Shown here: piece by piece, positions 54,483 through 63,786 of the stretch
Layout of the letters: the number at the start of each line of letters is the position of its first letter
Position numbering within the stretch: the first letter of the stretch is position 1
NCBI RefSeq assembly: GCF_003627795.1
Contig: NZ_CP032684.1
Coordinates: 2,395,001-2,459,000, forward strand
DNA length: 64,000 nt
Direction of reading: 5' to 3'
DNA from: Rhizobium sp. CCGE531
Lineage (GTDB): Bacteria; Pseudomonadota; Alphaproteobacteria; Rhizobiales; Rhizobiaceae
Notes under the pieces: generated by a model
What the model was told of the DNA's origin: nothing
What the model saw: only the letters and a program-made list of their open reading frames with translations
Databases searched by the model: none
Translations under genes and position numbers: made by a program

Positions 54483-55400
54483 AACCGCAACCTCGGCCGC
54501 GATCGCGGCATGTGGCTCATAGTCCGTAACCTCGAAATCCTCGATGCGATAGTCGTCGATGCTGTCGGGCCGGCGTAGAAGGCGCAATGTCGGGAACGGC
54601 TTGGGCTCGCGGCTGAGCTGCTCGCGGATGGCGTCGAGATGGTTGAGATAGAGGTGTACGTCGCCGCCCGACCAGACCAGTTCCCCCACATCCATGTCGA
54701 CCTGCTGCGCGATCATGGCCAGCAAAACCGCCTGCTGGCTGATGTTGAAGGGATTGCCGAGGAACAGATCGCATGAGCGCTGGAACACCATCAGGCTGAG
54801 ACGCGGCCGCTTGCCCCCCTCAGCCCCGATGTTCGACACGTGAAACTGATAGACCATGTGGCATGGATGCAGCGCCATATCGGCAAGCTCCCCGACATTC
54901 CAGGCATGGAAAATCATGCGGCGGCTGCTGGGATTGGTCTTCAGGTCACGAATGACCGAGGCAAGCTGGTCATGAACCCGGCCTTCTGCATCGCGCCATT
55001 GCCGCCACTGCTTGCCGTAGACCGGGCCGAGATCGCCCCATTGGAGCGCGAAGGCCTCGTCCTCGAGAATCCGCTTCTCGAAGGCAAGCTGATCGATATC
55101 CTCGTCCGTTGCCTTGCGATATTTCGCCAGCGGCCAGTCGGTCCAGATCCGCACGTTCTCCTTCAGGAGATTGCGGATATTGGTGTCGCCGGTCAGGAAC
55201 CAGAGCATTTCCTTGACGGCGAGCTTCCAGTAGACGCGCTTCGTCGTGAAGATCGGGATCTGCCCCTTCGAAAGATCGAAGCGCATCATCGCGCCGAGGC
55301 CACTCAAGGTGCCGACTCCCGTTCGGTCGATCCGGCGATCACCATGCTCAAGCAGGTGCTCCATCAGGTCGAGATATTGATACTCCGGGTGACGAGCCAT
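54480..55400 (-). CDS. thyA: Thymidylate synthase
   Basis: 306 residues. Full ThyA signature: RTGVGTLSGLGAMMRFDL, the catalytic cysteine in LHPCHMVYQFHV, the folate-binding RRMIFHAWNVGELADMALHPCH region and NPFNISQQAVLLAMIAQQ. Makes dTMP from dUMP, consuming methylenetetrahydrofolate; DHFR, its functional partner, is encoded at 51282. The C-terminus ends in AAEVAV with the stop inside a palindromic repeat. Confidence 0.95.
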   Translation of the reverse strand: MARHPEYQYLDLMEHLLEHGDRRIDRTGVGTLSGLGAMMRFDLSKGQIPIFTTKRVYWKLAVKEMLWFLTGDTNIRNLLKENVRIWTDWPLAKYRKATDEDIDQLAFEKRILEDEAFALQWGDLGPVYGKQWRQWRDAEGRVHDQLASVIRDLKTNPSSRRMIFHAWNVGELADMALHPCHMVYQFHVSNIGAEGGKRPRLSLMVFQRSCDLFLGNPFNISQQAVLLAMIAQQVDMDVGELVWSGGDVHLYLNHLDAIREQLSREPKPFPTLRLLRRPDSIDDYRIEDFEVTDYEPHAAIAAEVAV

Positions 55401-55639
55401 CTTCCGCTCCGAAATCGCTTGAACTTACGGATGGCACGGATGCCATCAGCGGCCAGTTGCCGCCGCGCCCGGCCGATTCCTTTCTTGCGATTTTAATGAC
55501 AAGCCGAGACGAAACCAACCGTAGCGAAACGGAATTCATACAAATCTCGCGCCCTCCAACGCAAAGCGATGTTTCGGCGAAGCATTTATGACAATTGCCC
55601 TTCCCTTCGCCCGCGGAAAACACTATATCAGCCGTGCCG

Positions 55640-55985
55640 GTCTTCGGGCCGGCTATGGCGATAAATGAGCGGTGTAATAAACCTATTGGACCCGGGGGCG
55701 GTACCCGGCGCCTCCACCAAAAACCGGCCGGCAAGACTGGCGGCAGACCGGCTTTTGATGGGGGCGAAACAGGATCGACAAGGGTGTAAAGATCGACTTT
55801 TTGCTCGGCATTGTACCGCCGTTATCGGGCTAAAATTGTAGTTGCAAACGACAACTATGCGGAAGCTCGTCTCGCTGCTTAATCGCGGTGTGACACTTCA
55901 AATAAAGTCCTAAGGGGTCGCACTCTTAGGCGGGGTTCGAAGGCACCTGGCAACAGAAGCCTTCACCTTCTTCTCCAGTGCTATA
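55640..55985 (+). ncRNA. ssrA: tmRNA, two-piece (permuted) form
   Basis: The acceptor piece comes first: T stem CCGGG...CCCGG, acceptor arm CGCCTCC (55708-55714), discriminator A and CCA (55716-55718). A ~40-nt spacer follows, then the coding piece beginning GGGGGCG (55759-55765), which pairs with the acceptor arm and has a G-U at position 3, the alanine identity element. Resume codon GCA at 55844; tag ANDNYAEARLAA ends at TAA 55882. Boundaries are approximate. tmRNA rescues stalled ribosomes and marks the peptide for ClpXP. Confidence 0.92.
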
Positions 55986-56086
55986 TTATAGATCGACAGG
56001 CGGTGACTCGCGCACAGGGCTTTTCCGGCAGCGTTCAGCGTGGCATAAGCCTTACAAAAGACATGGCCAACGAAAGACAGGAAAGC

Positions 56087-56599
56087 ATGGGGCAGGATCA
56101 TATCCGCTACGACATTTTGGCACAGGACGCCTTGCGTGGAGTCATCCGCAAGGTGTTGACCGAGGTCGGCGCCGCAGGTCGCCTGCCCGGTGACCACCAT
56201 TTCTTCATCACCTTTCTGACGGGCGCTCCCGGCGTGCGCATATCGCAGCTCCTGAAGGCGAAGTATCCCGAGCAGATGACCATCGTCATCCAGCATCAAT
56301 TCTGGGATCTGAAGATCACGGAAAGCCAATTCGAGATCGGTCTCTCCTTCTCCGACGTCCCGGAAAAGCTGGTCGTCCCCTTCAACGCCATCCGCGGATT
56401 CTACGATCCTTCCGTCAACTTCGAACTGGAGTTCGACGTGCCGCTGGCCGACGAGGAGGAGGAACTCTCCTCCAGCGAAATTACCGCCTATCCGGTGCCC
56501 GCCGAAGGCGAGGAAGCGCCGGCGGCGGCAGCCAAGGAAGGCGAGGAAAAGAAACCTGGATCGGTCGTCTCTCTCGACGCGTTCCGCAAGAAACAGTAG
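56087..56599 (+). CDS. sspB: ClpXP adaptor protein SspB (alpha type)
   Basis: 170 residues from ATG 56087 (AGGAAAGC upstream); earlier in-frame ATGs fall in the tmRNA region. MGQDHIRYDILAQDALRGVIRKVLTEVG and LPGDHHFFITFLTGAPGVRISQLLKAKYPEQMTIVIQHQFWDLKI belong to SspB, the tag-binding domain; a flexible acidic linker and a C-terminal VVSLDAFRKKQ tail (ClpX-binding XB motif) follow. It delivers ANDNYAEARLAA-tagged proteins to ClpXP. Encoded 100 bp from the tmRNA gene that makes the tag. Confidence 0.92.
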   Translation: MGQDHIRYDILAQDALRGVIRKVLTEVGAAGRLPGDHHFFITFLTGAPGVRISQLLKAKYPEQMTIVIQHQFWDLKITESQFEIGLSFSDVPEKLVVPFNAIRGFYDPSVNFELEFDVPLADEEEELSSSEITAYPVPAEGEEAPAAAAKEGEEKKPGSVVSLDAFRKKQ

Positions 56600-56607
56600 G
56601 CATAACT

Positions 56608-56627
56608 GGGGAGGCATTTGCCTCCCC
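56608..56627 (+). terminator. Hairpin between sspB and the DUF4169 gene
   Basis: GGGGAGGC / GCCTCCCC with a 4-base loop; no clear T-run follows (TTCGCAT), so it is either an inefficient terminator or an mRNA-stabilising stem. Confidence 0.5.
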
Positions 56628-56648
56628 TTCGCATATCACGAGGGATCG

Positions 56649-56843
56649 ATGAGCGCCGAAATCGTCAATCTGCGGCAGTTTCGAAAGAAGCAGGCCCGTT
56701 CGGTCAAGGATAAGCAGGCGGAGCAGAACCGCGTCACCTTCGGACGAGCCAAGGCCGAAAAGAGCCTGACGAAAGCGCTCAACGAGAAGAGCGCAAAAAC
56801 CCACGAAGCAGGCCGAATCGAGACGACGAAGACCGAAGACTAG
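56649..56843 (+). CDS. DUF4169 family protein
   Basis: 64 residues, highly charged (MSAEIVNLRQFRKKQARSVKDKQAEQNRVTFGRAKAEKSLTK...). The EIVNLRQ-RKxxAR and NRxxFGRxKAEK pattern is DUF4169, a short alphaproteobacterial family often next to genes of the same small set found here. Function unknown. GAGGGATCG precedes the ATG. Confidence 0.8.
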   Translation: MSAEIVNLRQFRKKQARSVKDKQAEQNRVTFGRAKAEKSLTKALNEKSAKTHEAGRIETTKTED

Positions 56844-56948
56844 TTTTGGTCTTGAGATAAAAAACTTCAGAAATCAGTTGCTTACTTCCGCATTTTGAAT
56901 CACTTTCAGACATTATCCCACCATTTCCGATTTTTGATCGATCCGCCG

Positions 56949-57161
56949 ATGATCCGTAAACATTCCGCGACGCTGCATGGCCATCGCACGAGCTTTTCCC
57001 TGGAAGATGCCTTCTGGACAGAACTGAAGGCCATTGCCAATGCGCGCGGCACATCGCTGGCGGCACTAATCTCCGAGATCGACGACGGTCGCGAGGCCGG
57101 CAGCAACCTCTCCTCCGCACTCCGCCTTTACGTTCTCAAATGGCTGAAGGATCGCAACTAG
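56949..57161 (+). CDS. Ribbon-helix-helix domain protein
   Basis: 70 residues from ATG 56949. RHH_4-like: HRTSFSLEDAFWTELKAIANARGTSLAALISEID, probably a dimeric DNA-binding fold without an obvious regulon. Often found beside DUF4169 in alphaproteobacteria. The stop TAG (57159-57161) is in the CTAG terminus of the palindromic repeat. Confidence 0.75.
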   Translation: MIRKHSATLHGHRTSFSLEDAFWTELKAIANARGTSLAALISEIDDGREAGSNLSSALRLYVLKWLKDRN

Positions 57162-57263
57162 AGCAGTTCCAGCAAAAGTGCGAAGCGGTTTTGCGTCCGG
57201 AACTGCGTAAAAACAGAGGGATAGAGCATCTCCGTGACTCCGTTTAAAACGGAAATGCTCTAG
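57158..57263 (+). repeat. 105-bp palindromic repeat, copy 3
   Basis: The best-preserved copy: CTAGAGCA (57158-57165) and TGCTCTAG (57256-57263) form the terminal inverted repeats; internal blocks GCGGTTTTGCGTCCGGAACT, GTAAAAACAGAGGGATAGAGCA and CCGTTTAAAACGG match the other copies. It separates the RHH gene from the AsmA-like gene on the opposite strand. Confidence 0.85.
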
Positions 57264-57284
57264 AGGCCGCCGCGGAGAGATGTG

Positions 57285-60200
57285 CTATTGCGCAATTCCG
57301 GGCAGCCCATTGAAATTCAGGGGCGCATTCGTTTGGGGCGCCTGGCCGTTGGGTGCTGGTGCGCGCTGCGTTTCCGCCCTTGCCCGGGCTTCCGCGGCAG
57401 TTCTAGCCTTGGCTTCCTCTTCCGCCTGCTGCTTGGCCCTTGCCTCTTCTTGTGCCTGTTTTTGTGCCGCAGCCTGCCGGGCCAGATCGCGCAGGCGGAT
57501 TTCCTCGGCACGGCGCTGCTGTTCGATGGCGGCATCATGCCGGCGTTGAGCTTCGCGTGCGATAACAGTAAATTTGTAGAGCGCCACCTCGCGCCGGAGC
57601 CGCTGCTTCTCAAGCACATTGGCCTGCAAACGTTCGACACGCCGACGCTCGCGCTCGAATGCGCGAACAGACAGGAAGCTGGTCACATCAGTCACATCCA
57701 TCGTTCGGCCCGGCGCCGTGAGCGGCCCGGCAAAATCGAGGCGCAGGGCCGGCTCGGCGCCACTCTGCGCCTCGGCTCCCGCATTGAAATCAATGCCTAG
57801 GGATCCGCGCATGCGCTCGTCCGGCAAGCTCATTTCGGCATTGCCGGAGAGCTTCGCCACATCGTTGCCGGCTGCAATATTCGTCGCGCGCGCCACCCCT
57901 GCGGAAATATTGAAGGGTATGCTCGTGGCCGGAAGCACCGCTTCGCCATTGTTGAGCAGCGTCTGCACGATCGGCAGCACCTTGGCGGCGATGATATCGC
58001 CCTGGATCTGATCCGTCGCCGAAAGCAGCGGCGGCAGGATGGAAAGATTGAGACCACGCACACGCGTGTCGCCAAGCTTGATCTCTCCCGAGCCGCTGGC
58101 ATTGGCGGCAAGCTCGGCAACGCTCCTGCCGCTCGCTTCGGCATTCATCGCAAAGCCGAAACGGCCACTTGCAAGCGGTGCGCCGTCGCGCTGCCAGGCG
58201 ACGGCAGCCAGATCACCGTCGGCAATATTGAGCTTCGTCTGCAGCAAGCCCGTGCCGTCGGAATTGGCAAGCATGATGCTGCCGTTCAGCGTGCCACCGT
58301 TCCAGCCGCCGGCCAGATCGTTCAGCCGCAGCTCCTCACCCTTGTACGAGGCATTGGCGGTAAAATTCGAGATAGGCCCGAATATGCCGGGCCAAACCTG
58401 CTTGGCTGAAAGCTTGACGCCGATGTCGAGCCCGGTGAAGGCCGGCAATCCAAGCTTGTCCTTGTCGAGGCCGCCCGTCTTTGCGTTCGTAATCTGCCCA
58501 TAGATCGCCTCCGCCAACCAGCCGAAATCCGCCTTGTCGAGAGATAATTCGCCTGATGCCTTGATGTTCGGCGCCTTGCGATCGACGGTGAGCGCGCCCG
58601 ACACGGTGTTGTCGGCAAGCAACCCCTTCATGTCGGAAAAGACGATCTTATCCTGGCTCAGCGCGGCATTGGCCTGGAACTTCACCGGCAGGCCCGTTCC
58701 CATCTGCGGGATGCCGATGCCATTCATCACGAAATAGGGATCGAGATCGGCGCTTTCGAGCGAAAGCGCAATGTTGCCGTTGAGGAAGGTATCGGGACGC
58801 ACGTCGACCTTGCCGTTCGCCGTGAACGAGGTCTTGTCGGTGGCAAAGGTCAATGCCGCATCGGCCGGATCGGTGCCGTTGGCGGAGACTTTTAGCGTCA
58901 GGCGGCCATTGGCATCAGCCTCGACCGGCAGCGGATCAAGGCCGGCCTGGCCGAAGAGGATGGATGTAATGGAGTTTTCCAGCGTTCCCTCGAGCGTCGT
59001 CGTGCCCTTGCCCGCGAAGGCCGAGAGATCGGACATGCGATAATCGAAATTGACGCGGCTGCCGTTGGAGACACCAGCCAGCGTCACCGTCAGCGCATTG
59101 TCCTGGTCGCCGCCAAGCGTGACCGCTCCGCGAAGGGCGGTATTTCCATACCAAGCGGCATTGCGCACCAACCGGTCCATGACGGGATGATGCGGCAGAT
59201 GCTGGCGCAGCATTTCGAAGAATGGGCCGGGATCGGCGGCTTTGAAGGTGATTTCGCCCGAGCCCTTATAGTGCGAAGGCTCGCCGTCGGCGCGGCCGGT
59301 GGCGGTGATTTCAGCGCCGGCGACGTTGCGCACGGAAAGCTTGTCCAGCGTGAGCGCACCGCCTGCTATTGAGAACGACGTATCGACATTATCGGCAGGT
59401 ACGCCGAAGGCCGTGAACTTCCCGGCCTGCAGATGCGCGGTGATGCGGTGATCGAACAGGGTTTCGTCGCTGTCCTGGCCGGTGAACAACCCGGTCAACG
59501 CCCGCAGCGCGTCAAGATCGAGCGCGTCGCCGGCAAGATCGACGGCAAGTCTCGGCGGGTCCTTGTCATTCAGCGCTTGGCGGTCGAGCCGGCCCTTGAG
59601 GCTTGCCGAACCGACGGCGATCTCCAGATTCTCGAAACGTTGCTCTTCGTGCCGCAAGCTGACATCGGCGGAAAAACCCGCCTGACGCAACTGGCGGATC
59701 GACGGGTCCACCGATCCCACCAGCCAGGAAGCCAGCCCGGAAGGCTGGTTGGAGGCGACGACCAGATTTCCGATGAAATTCGGCTCGCCCTGCAGCATCA
59801 GATTGCCGCGCGCCTCGACCTGCGTGCGCCCAGGCAGCATTCCGATCGCATGGTCGATCTTCCACCCCGTTCCCGCCGGTTCGAGATCGAGCTGCACGTC
59901 GCGGATCGTCGTGTCGCCGGCAACGATCGCCGGCAGCCGGAAGGTCGCCTTGCCGGGCACCTGCGGTACGGGGATTTCGGCGGCGATCGCAATCAGACTG
60001 TTCAGGCGCTGACGCGCGGAGACGGTCGGATTCCGGTTCGTCTTGCCGTTGGCACCCTTGTTGTTGCCGAGCCGGTTGACGTCGATCTGCTGACCATCGG
60101 CGGTCAACAGAAACTCCGGCTTGGAGCCCGTATCCAGGGTTGCCTCGCCGGTTACCACATAGGGATCGTTATCGGCGCCGACTTCGAGGCGGTATTCCGG

Positions 60201-61022
60201 GACGCGAATGCGATCATTCGTCAGTTCGAACCGGCCCTTGATGCGGGGCTGCGCCTTCTGATCGGCCGAATCGCGGGCCTGCTTGTCGCTGACGCCAGCC
60301 GTGAAGGAGCCCATGTAATCCGGCTTGCTGTTGACGAGCTTCAGTTCGCCGTCGAGATCGACGTTAAGGGGATGGCGGTCGGGCATCAGCCGGGTGCGGA
60401 CACGCAGGACGCCGTTGTCGTCGGGCTGGCTGCTGGAAACGGTGAAGTTGCCATGCTCGCCATCCAGCGCCGCGTCGCCTTCAATGCGCCAAGGCCCGGC
60501 CAGCGACCTCGCCGACATTTGAGCATTCACGCCGGTGACATGCCGGGTGCGGCCCGCCTGCTCGTCGATGAAGAGGATGTCGCCCTCTTCCACATGGACG
60601 CTTTCGAGCACCACCGATTTTGCCGGAATCTCCGGCAGGCTGCCACGCATCCAGTCGAGCGTTCCATCCTTCAACAGGCGCAGGCGTACATTCGGCTTCG
60701 ATATGCGCATATCGAAGATCAGCGCTTCGCCGGAAAGGAAAGGCGCCAGCTCGGCATCCATCGAGAATTCCGCTATCTGCACCAGCGGCGTCCCATCGGC
60801 CTCCTGGCCGACGCGGACATCGTGCAGCGTTACCGACGGAAACGGCAGAAGGCGGGCATCGACGGTGCCGTGGACGGTCACCTTCTTGCCGATGATGCGG
60901 CTCGCCTGATCCTCGAAATTCTTGCGAAAATCGGTCCAGTCTATGAAGAGCGGAGCAAGCAGTGCCACGAACAGCACCACCACGAGCAATCCACCCAGAA
61001 AAACCAGGACCCTACCTAACAA
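57285..61022 (-). CDS. Large AsmA-family protein
   Basis: 1245 residues from a TTG at 61022 (GGAG 10 bases upstream). One N-terminal membrane span (LLGRVLVFLGGLLVVVLFVALLAPLF) is followed by AsmA-type beta-strand repeats over most of the length and by a C-terminal coiled coil (about residues 1110-1230, RERRRVERLQANVLEKQRLRREVALYKFTVI...). AsmA-like proteins bridge inner and outer membranes and move lipids. In rhizobia this length and the coiled-coil tail are typical. Monocistronic. Confidence 0.85.
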   Translation of the reverse strand: MLGRVLVFLGGLLVVVLFVALLAPLFIDWTDFRKNFEDQASRIIGKKVTVHGTVDARLLPFPSVTLHDVRVGQEADGTPLVQIAEFSMDAELAPFLSGEALIFDMRISKPNVRLRLLKDGTLDWMRGSLPEIPAKSVVLESVHVEEGDILFIDEQAGRTRHVTGVNAQMSARSLAGPWRIEGDAALDGEHGNFTVSSSQPDDNGVLRVRTRLMPDRHPLNVDLDGELKLVNSKPDYMGSFTAGVSDKQARDSADQKAQPRIKGRFELTNDRIRVPEYRLEVGADNDPYVVTGEATLDTGSKPEFLLTADGQQIDVNRLGNNKGANGKTNRNPTVSARQRLNSLIAIAAEIPVPQVPGKATFRLPAIVAGDTTIRDVQLDLEPAGTGWKIDHAIGMLPGRTQVEARGNLMLQGEPNFIGNLVVASNQPSGLASWLVGSVDPSIRQLRQAGFSADVSLRHEEQRFENLEIAVGSASLKGRLDRQALNDKDPPRLAVDLAGDALDLDALRALTGLFTGQDSDETLFDHRITAHLQAGKFTAFGVPADNVDTSFSIAGGALTLDKLSVRNVAGAEITATGRADGEPSHYKGSGEITFKAADPGPFFEMLRQHLPHHPVMDRLVRNAAWYGNTALRGAVTLGGDQDNALTVTLAGVSNGSRVNFDYRMSDLSAFAGKGTTTLEGTLENSITSILFGQAGLDPLPVEADANGRLTLKVSANGTDPADAALTFATDKTSFTANGKVDVRPDTFLNGNIALSLESADLDPYFVMNGIGIPQMGTGLPVKFQANAALSQDKIVFSDMKGLLADNTVSGALTVDRKAPNIKASGELSLDKADFGWLAEAIYGQITNAKTGGLDKDKLGLPAFTGLDIGVKLSAKQVWPGIFGPISNFTANASYKGEELRLNDLAGGWNGGTLNGSIMLANSDGTGLLQTKLNIADGDLAAVAWQRDGAPLASGRFGFAMNAEASGRSVAELAANASGSGEIKLGDTRVRGLNLSILPPLLSATDQIQGDIIAAKVLPIVQTLLNNGEAVLPATSIPFNISAGVARATNIAAGNDVAKLSGNAEMSLPDERMRGSLGIDFNAGAEAQSGAEPALRLDFAGPLTAPGRTMDVTDVTSFLSVRAFERERRRVERLQANVLEKQRLRREVALYKFTVIAREAQRRHDAAIEQQRRAEEIRLRDLARQAAAQKQAQEEARAKQQAEEEAKARTAAEARARAETQRAPAPNGQAPQTNAPLNFNGLPGIAQ

Positions 61023-61272
61023 TGCGCACAGTCTCCAATCTTCATTCCCAACCCATGCCAAGCCACCGCGTATCAGAGCGCATGCGCGACACAAGCTGGA
61101 ATATGCACACTTCTATCCGATCCCTGCCTATGAAAGCAGCCCTTTTTAAGAGCTATGCCACCCCAACTAGCGCATGCATGCCGCTTTTCATGACAAAAGC
61201 CGGAAAAGAGCGGCTGCAGCCTAGCGTCATTCGCATATGTAGCAAGCCAAGATCATGAAAATATTCCATCTT

Positions 61273-62685
61273 TCAGTGCCCGTGGAATATCTTTCCAGGA
61301 TTGAAGATGGCGTCCGGATCAAGCGACTCCTTGACCTGGCGCATCAGATCGACGGCATTGCCGAGTTCCTGTTCGAGGAATGCCATCTTGCCCTGCCCTA
61401 TCCCATGCTCACCCGTGCAGGTGCCGTCCATGGCCAGCGCGCGCGCATTCAGGCGCGCAACGAAATCTTCGACGACTGCGATCCCTTCCGCGGTCTTGTC
61501 GTCGAACAGGACAAGCACATGGAAATTCCCGTCGCCGGCATGGCCGACGATTGGCGCCAGCAGGCCATGCGCCTCGATATCGGCCTGGGTCTCCGCGACG
61601 CATTCGGCCAAACGCGAGATCGGCACGCAGACATCCGTCGACAAGGCAGCCAGCTCGGGCGCCAGCGCCCGGCAGGCCCAATAGGCGTCATGGCGCGCCT
61701 TCCAGAGCTTGTTACGTTCCTCCGCATTGCTTGTCCAAAGGAATTCACCGCCGCCGCAATCGGCCGCAATCTCCGCAAATTGCGCCGACTGCAACTCGAC
61801 GGTCTCGTCCGTGCCGTGAAATTCGAGGAAAAGCGTGGGCTTCTCGTCATAGGTCAGCCCGGAATAGCGGTTGCAGGCCCGCATCTGCATGGCATCCAGC
61901 AACTCGATGCGCGCGACCGGCACACCCATCTGGATCGTCATGATGACGGCGTCGCATGCCGCCTTGATATCCGGAAAGGCGCAAGCGCCGCCAGCGATCT
62001 TCTGCGGGATGCCCTGCAGGCGCAGCGTGATCGACGTCAGCACGCCGAGCGTGCCTTCCGCTCCGACGAAGAGCCGGGTCAGATCGTAGCCGGCGGATGA
62101 CTTCCTGGCGCGGCGGGCGGTGCGGATTTCCTCGCCATTGGCGGTCACGACGGTCAAGGACAGCACATTGTCCTTCATCGTGCCGTAGCGCACGGCATTG
62201 GTGCCCGATGCGCGCGTCGATGCCATGCCGCCGATCGAGGCATTGGCGCCCGGATCGATCGGGAAGAACAGGCCGGTGTCGCGGAGGTAGGTGTTGAGCT
62301 CTTCGCGCGTCACGCCGGGCTCGACAGTGCAGTCGAGATCCTCGGCATTGACTTCAAGCACGCGATTCATCCGGCTGAAATCGATGGAAATCCCGCCTTG
62401 CGGCGCATTTACCTGCCCTTCCAGCGAAGAGCCGGTGCCGAATGGAATGATCGGAACCCTGTGCTCGGCGCACGCCTTGACGACGATCTGCACGTCTTCG
62501 CGCGTTTCGGCGAACACCACGCCATCAGGAAGCTGCGGTGGGATATAGGTCGTCGTATGAGCATGTTGGCCGCGAAAGCTTTCGCCGGTCTGGAAACGCT
62601 CTCCGAAGGCCTGCTTCAGAATGCCGAGAACGGCTGATATGCCAGCTTCGTTGCGTGTTCCCGCCTTTGCATCAGCCAAAACCAT
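61273..62685 (-). CDS. D-lactate dehydrogenase-type FAD-linked oxidase
   Basis: 470 residues. FAD_binding_4 domain (VPIIPFGTGSSLEGQVNAPQGGISIDFSRMNRVLEV, GGMASTRASGTNAVRYGTMKDNVLSLTVV) and the FAD-oxidase C-terminal domain with HAGDGNFHVLVLFDD and CTGEHGIGQGK. This is the LDHD/GlcD-like family; it oxidises D-lactate or a related 2-hydroxy acid to the 2-oxo acid. GGGAGA precedes the ATG. Confidence 0.85.
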   Translation of the reverse strand: MVLADAKAGTRNEAGISAVLGILKQAFGERFQTGESFRGQHAHTTTYIPPQLPDGVVFAETREDVQIVVKACAEHRVPIIPFGTGSSLEGQVNAPQGGISIDFSRMNRVLEVNAEDLDCTVEPGVTREELNTYLRDTGLFFPIDPGANASIGGMASTRASGTNAVRYGTMKDNVLSLTVVTANGEEIRTARRARKSSAGYDLTRLFVGAEGTLGVLTSITLRLQGIPQKIAGGACAFPDIKAACDAVIMTIQMGVPVARIELLDAMQMRACNRYSGLTYDEKPTLFLEFHGTDETVELQSAQFAEIAADCGGGEFLWTSNAEERNKLWKARHDAYWACRALAPELAALSTDVCVPISRLAECVAETQADIEAHGLLAPIVGHAGDGNFHVLVLFDDKTAEGIAVVEDFVARLNARALAMDGTCTGEHGIGQGKMAFLEQELGNAVDLMRQVKESLDPDAIFNPGKIFHGH

Positions 62686-62924
62686 AGTTCGAATCTCCCA
62701 TCGCAGTCATCAAGGGCGTTAACCCTTTATTGGTTCTATGAGGCATTTGGGGCAGAACTGTCCAGTCATGAAGTGAACCATTCTCGGCGCATGGGTTCGG
62801 CGGCATTCAGACAAGCATCGCGACAGCAATTGCTCATTTTTTAATCACGCCTGATCCGCCAGCAGCCAAGGATGAAGCACTCCCACGCCGATATCCGCAG
62901 TCGACGGAGCAATATACCGCTGAC

Positions 62925-62939
62925 TGGCATGGGTCTTGC
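62925..62939 (+). promoter_or_regulatory. Sigma-54 (RpoN) promoter
   Basis: TGGCATG-GGTC-TTGC: the -24 GG and -12 GC are 10 bases apart as the RpoN consensus requires, followed by a T-rich run. Transcription would start near 62951, 34 bases before the binding-protein ATG. A palindrome AGCAATTGCT (62826-62835) about 100 bp upstream could bind an enhancer protein. Confidence 0.7.
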
Positions 62940-62984
62940 TTTTTGCCTTCCAGCTTGAACACGCCACGATTGGAAGGACATTCG

Positions 62985-63779
62985 ATGAAGCGCAGACAAT
63001 TGCTCACGGCACTCGGTATCGCGATGCTGGCGATGGGGTCGCTTTCCGCCCCGCACGCGGCTCGGGCGGACGCCTTGAGCGACGTAACCTCGCGCGGCAC
63101 GCTCCGCGTCGCCGTCCCGCAGGACTTCCCGCCGTTCGGCAGCGTGGGTCCGGACATGACGCCGATGGGCTATGACATCGATATGGCCAACCTGATCGGC
63201 GAAAAGCTTGGTGTGAAAACCGAACTCGTACCGGTCACCAGCGCCAACCGCATCCCTTACCTGCAGACGAGCAAGGTCGATCTGGTAATTTCCAGCCTCG
63301 GCAAGAATCCGGATCGCGAGAAGGTCATCGATTTCTCCGATCCTTATGCGCCCTTCTTCAATGGCGTCTTCGGCCCAGGCGACGTCACCGCCACCAAGCC
63401 GGAAGACCTCTCCGGCAAGACGATCGGCGTCACCCGCGGCGCGATCGAGGATCTGGCGCTGACCAAGGTCGCGCCGCAGGACGCGACGATCAAGCGCTAC
63501 GAGGACAATAACGGCACCATCTCCGCCTTCCTGTCCGGACAGGTCCAGCTGGTTGCGACCGGCAACGTCGTCGCCGCGGCCATTCTCGCCAAGAACCCGC
63601 CGAAAAAGCCGGAGATGAAATTCCTCGTCACCAATTCCCCCTGCTACATCGGGCTCAGCAAGAACGAACCGGCCCTGCAGAAAAAGGTCAACGACATCAT
63701 CGCCGCGGCCAAGGCCGATGGAACGCTGAACAAGATATCGCAGAAATGGCTGGGCACCGACCTGCCGGCCGGCTTCTGA
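62985..63779 (+). CDS. Amino acid ABC transporter, periplasmic binding protein
   Basis: 264 residues from ATG 62985 (GGAAGGAC upstream). Signal peptide (MKRRQLLTALGIAMLAMGSLSAPHAARA, possibly Tat-like with an RR pair), then the SBP_bac_3 fold: TSRGTLRVAVPQDFPPFGSVGPDMTPMGYDIDMANLIGEKLG and the conserved RIPYLQTSKVDLVISSLGKNPDREKVIDFSDPY. Binds a polar amino acid, likely nitrogen-regulated through RpoN. Followed by a 19-bp hairpin and the permease gene. Confidence 0.9.
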   Translation: MKRRQLLTALGIAMLAMGSLSAPHAARADALSDVTSRGTLRVAVPQDFPPFGSVGPDMTPMGYDIDMANLIGEKLGVKTELVPVTSANRIPYLQTSKVDLVISSLGKNPDREKVIDFSDPYAPFFNGVFGPGDVTATKPEDLSGKTIGVTRGAIEDLALTKVAPQDATIKRYEDNNGTISAFLSGQVQLVATGNVVAAAILAKNPPKKPEMKFLVTNSPCYIGLSKNEPALQKKVNDIIAAAKADGTLNKISQKWLGTDLPAGF

Positions 63780-63786
63780 TGAGCGC

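Noticed and set aside
59433..61019. 528-residue plus-strand ORF
   Set aside because: Antisense to the AsmA-like gene in a GC-rich stretch; low complexity, Arg-rich, with no domain.
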